6,198 bases of DNA from NCBI GenBank assembly GCA_013151115.1, contig JAADIW010000137.1:1-6198 (forward strand), written 5' to 3'. Position 1 is the stretch's first letter. Each line of letters starts with the position of its first letter. The DNA is from Caldisericota bacterium (lineage in GTDB: Bacteria > Bipolaricaulota > Bipolaricaulia > Bipolaricaulales > Bipolaricaulaceae). The notes beneath the pieces are model-generated. The model saw only the letters and a list, made by a program, of their open reading frames with translations, searched no databases and was not told where the DNA came from. The position numbers and the translations under genes were made by a program. This document shows, piece after piece, positions 4,647 to 6,198 of this stretch.

Positions 4647-5425
4647 AACTCCTCCCAAATCCAGCCCGTCAGGACCCGTGGTCCATCCGGGGTGATGGCC
4701 ACCATCTCCTCGTAATGCACGGACAGGCTCCCCGTCCGGGTGACCGCGGTCCAGCCGTCCTCCCTGGTGCGCAGGGGGAGGTCGTCCCCCTTCACCATCG
4801 GCTCGATACACAGGACCATACCCGCCCGAAGCACCGGGCCCCGCCCCGGGGGGCCGAAGTTCAGCACCCGCGGATCCTCATGGAGTTCCCGACCGATGCC
4901 GTGGCCGGTGTATTCCTTCACCACGAAAAACCCCGCCTCGCGGACGGTAGAGTTTATGGCATGGGATAAATCCGAGAGACGGCGTCCAATGGTAGCGGAT
5001 CCAATCGCTCTCCTCAAGGCCTCGCGCCCGACTTTCATCATCCTCTCCGCTTCCGCCGACACCTCGCCGATCCCCACCGTGATGGCGGCGTCGGCATAGT
5101 AACCCTTGCGCACGAACCCGAGGTCGAGGGAGAGGACGTCGCCCTCCCGGAGGACCCGGTCCTCCGAGGGGATCCCGTGCACCACCTCGTCGTTCAGAGA
5201 CGCGCACAGCACCGCCGGGTAGGGGACCCGGTGGTGCTCGTCCACGTAGCCCTTGAACGCTGATTTGGCCCCCGCCTCCCGGATCCTCCTCGCCGCCAGG
5301 CGCTCCAGCTCCGCGGTGGTCGTCCCGGGGACGGCCTTCAGCGCGAGTTCGACGAGGATGTCGCGGAGGATACCCGCGTTCTCGGCCATGAGCTCGATCT
5401 CCCGCTCGGTCTTCAACACGATCAT
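4607..5425 (-). CDS. map: Type I methionine aminopeptidase, with C-terminal extension into infA
   Basis: This enzyme removes the initiator methionine from nascent proteins at the ribosome. The 272-residue sequence has the pita-bread peptidase fold. Metal ligands are recognisable at Asp101 (LSLDLGF), Asp112 (YYADAAIT), His175 (TGHGIGRELHEDP), Glu208 (LCIEPM) and Glu239 (HYEE). His83 in VVHGIP matches the substrate-binding histidine. After Glu239 the usual His-Thr is replaced by Glu-Met. The core ends at about residue 253 (GPRVLT). A further 19 residues (GWIWEEFCRKKTLSACAAR) follow, produced because the frame runs 40 nt into infA, and these have no family counterpart that I recognise. The ATG overlaps the adk TGA as ATGA, with GGAGG 10 nt upstream, which indicates coupled translation. 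The adk-map-infA order is common in Bacteria. Confidence 0.96.
   Translation of the reverse strand: MIVLKTEREIELMAENAGILRDILVELALKAVPGTTTAELERLAARRIREAGAKSAFKGYVDEHHRVPYPAVLCASLNDEVVHGIPSEDRVLREGDVLSLDLGFVRKGYYADAAITVGIGEVSAEAERMMKVGREALRRAIGSATIGRRLSDLSHAINSTVREAGFFVVKEYTGHGIGRELHEDPRVLNFGPPGRGPVLRAGMVLCIEPMVKGDDLPLRTREDGWTAVTRTGSLSVHYEEMVAITPDGPRVLTGWIWEEFCRKKTLSACAAR
4649..4656 (-). promoter_or_regulatory. Shine-Dalgarno that fixes the TTG start of infA
   Basis: On the minus strand GGGAGGAG lies just before TTG 4646-4644. The spacing is four bases from the GGAGG core and two bases from the end of the run. The site is inside the map reading frame (codons for the Trp-Glu-Glu tail). It supports the TTG start, which also gives the family-standard IF-1 length of 72. 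Confidence 0.75.
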
Positions 5426-6045
5426 CCCCGCAGGACCTCCGCCACCCGCCGGAACACCTCCTCGGGGGGAAGGGAGGCGTCCACGCGCCGCAGGATCCCC
5501 TTCCCCTCGTAATAGCCGATGAGGGGTGCCGATTGCTCGCGGTACACCCGGAACCGGTTCCTGATCACCTCTTCCCGGTCATCGGGGCGCTGGTAGAGTT
5601 CGCCCCCGCAGCGGTCGCATATCCCGGGGGCCTTGGGGGGCTGGGTGATGAGGTTGTAGTTGGCGCCGCACCGCTTGCATACACGCCGGGCCGATAGGCG
5701 CCGCACCACCTCCTCCTCCGGGAGGTCGAGGTAGATCACGAGGTGCACGGGCAGGATCTCCTCCAGCCCCTCCGCCTGGGCGATGGTGCGGGGGAACCCG
5801 TCGAACAGGAACCCGTCGTCCCTCCCGTCCACCCGCTCCCGGACCATCCCCAGGATCACCTCGTCCGGGACGAGCTCGCCGCGGTCCATATAGCCCTTGG
5901 CGAGCCTCCCGAGCTCGGAGCCCCTCTTGACCTCCTCGCGGAGGAGGTCCCCGGTGGAGAGGTGCACGAACCCGAACTCCTCCACCAGCCGTGCCGCGAG
6001 GGTCCCCTTGCCCGCGCCGGGGGGGCCGAGCAGCACCAGGTTCAC
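5422..6045 (-). CDS. adk: Adenylate kinase, zinc-lid type (GTG start)
   Basis: Adenylate kinase interconverts ATP + AMP and 2 ADP in the cytosol. The 207-residue protein starts MNLVLLGPPGAGKGT, so the P-loop is at residues 7-14. The AMP-binding STGDLLR lies at 30-36 and DGFPRT at 82-87. A long lid domain (about 120-156) holds Cys123-x2-Cys126 and Cys143-x2-Cys146, the four-cysteine zinc site known from Bacillus and other lineages. QRPDDREEVIRNRF (152-165) provides the lid and core arginines. The start is GTG at 6045-6043, preceded by GGGGAGG with 5 nt spacing; no ATG is available and the N-terminus fits the family exactly. GTG overlaps the secY stop as GTGA, and the 3' end overlaps map as ATGA. 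The gene is therefore embedded in a translationally coupled secY-adk-map run. Confidence 0.97.
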   Translation of the reverse strand: MNLVLLGPPGAGKGTLAARLVEEFGFVHLSTGDLLREEVKRGSELGRLAKGYMDRGELVPDEVILGMVRERVDGRDDGFLFDGFPRTIAQAEGLEEILPVHLVIYLDLPEEEVVRRLSARRVCKRCGANYNLITQPPKAPGICDRCGGELYQRPDDREEVIRNRFRVYREQSAPLIGYYEGKGILRRVDASLPPEEVFRRVAEVLRG

Positions 6046-6198
6046 CGTCGCCTCCCCAGGAAGGCCGCCCCGGCCCCTTTGATGAGGGATTCGTAGTGGT
6101 GCATCACCAGGTGCGCCTCGATCTGCATGATGGTGTCGATTCCCACGCCCACCACGATGAGCAGGGATGTCCCCCCCAACCAGAGCAAGGTCCCCGCC
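6042..6198 (-). CDS. secY: Protein translocase subunit SecY, C-terminal end (5' part outside window)
   Basis: Only the last 51 codons and the TGA (6044-6042) are in the window, in the frame whose first complete codon starts at 6197. The residues GGTSLLIVVGVGIDTIMQIE form the last transmembrane helix. The cytosolic tail HLVMHHYESLIKG...FLGRRR is the usual SecY end (compare the widespread ID-T-x-x-Q-x-E-x-x-L-x-x-R-x-Y pattern). SecY is the channel-forming subunit of the SecYEG translocon in the inner membrane. Its position directly upstream of adk, with a 4-nt GTGA overlap, is the standard arrangement. The tail has YESLIKGAG where R-Y-x-G-F is more usual. Identity is secure from fold and context despite the short fragment. 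Confidence 0.93.
   Translation of the reverse strand, partial: AGTLLWLGGTSLLIVVGVGIDTIMQIEAHLVMHHYESLIKGAGAAFLGRRR
6051..6057 (-). promoter_or_regulatory. adk Shine-Dalgarno inside secY, supporting a GTG start
   Basis: GGGGAGG on the minus strand ends 5 nt before GTG 6045-6043. It lies in the codons for the SecY tail (Leu-Gly-Arg). It supports GTG as the adk start, since no ATG is present at this position. Confidence 0.75.

Noticed and set aside
4647..4811. Upstream extension of the infA frame (to give 127 residues)
   Set aside because: The extra N-terminal residues lie within map and are Gly/Arg/Asp-rich. IF-1 is normally about 72 residues, and the TTG with a Shine-Dalgarno gives exactly that.

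Overview
The window is a very compact, GC-rich bacterial segment. Almost all of it is the minus-strand distal part of the spectinomycin/alpha ribosomal-protein cluster. Read in the direction of transcription (from high to low coordinates) the order is secY (3' end only), adk, map, infA, rpmJ, rpsM, rpsK, rpsD, rpoA, rplQ and then a ridA-type gene. A single plus-strand gene, open at the left edge, encodes the C-terminal 417 residues of a right-handed parallel beta-helix protein and converges on ridA with 4 bp between the two stop codons.

Layout: bases 1-1254 (+) hold the beta-helix protein, with two tandem beta-helix modules. Bases 1259-1639 (-) hold RidA. Bases 1641-4421 (-) hold rplQ, rpoA, rpsD, rpsK, rpsM and rpmJ. 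Bases 4428-6045 (-) hold infA (TTG start), map and adk (GTG start). Bases 6042-6198 (-) hold the SecY C-terminus. Neighbouring cluster genes overlap or lie within 13 nt of each other, and several Shine-Dalgarno sequences sit inside the preceding gene. There is no gene-free stretch, and I see no RNA gene, mobile element, CRISPR array or convincing terminator.

The cluster supplies parts of the ribosome (S13, S11, S4, L17, L36), translation initiation (IF-1), the RNA polymerase alpha subunit, N-terminal methionine removal, membrane insertion (SecY) and adenylate balance. RidA, a small enamine/imine deaminase family member, is appended with one base between rplQ stop and ridA start, so it is probably translated from the same message.

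Organism: the gene order is that of Bacteria. S4 is of the four-cysteine type and resembles Thermus S4 closely over its N-terminal half. L36 keeps its zinc ligands and adenylate kinase has a four-cysteine lid. Together with high GC these suggest a deep-branching, possibly thermophilic lineage. The Deinococcus-Thermus or Bipolaricaulota/Acetothermia neighbourhood is a guess, the latter because of the large beta-helix protein. Features that depart from the norm are an S11 that stops before its conserved basic tail, a 40-nt map/infA overlap with an extended MetAP tail, ridA fused onto the operon end, and the terminator-less convergent junction.
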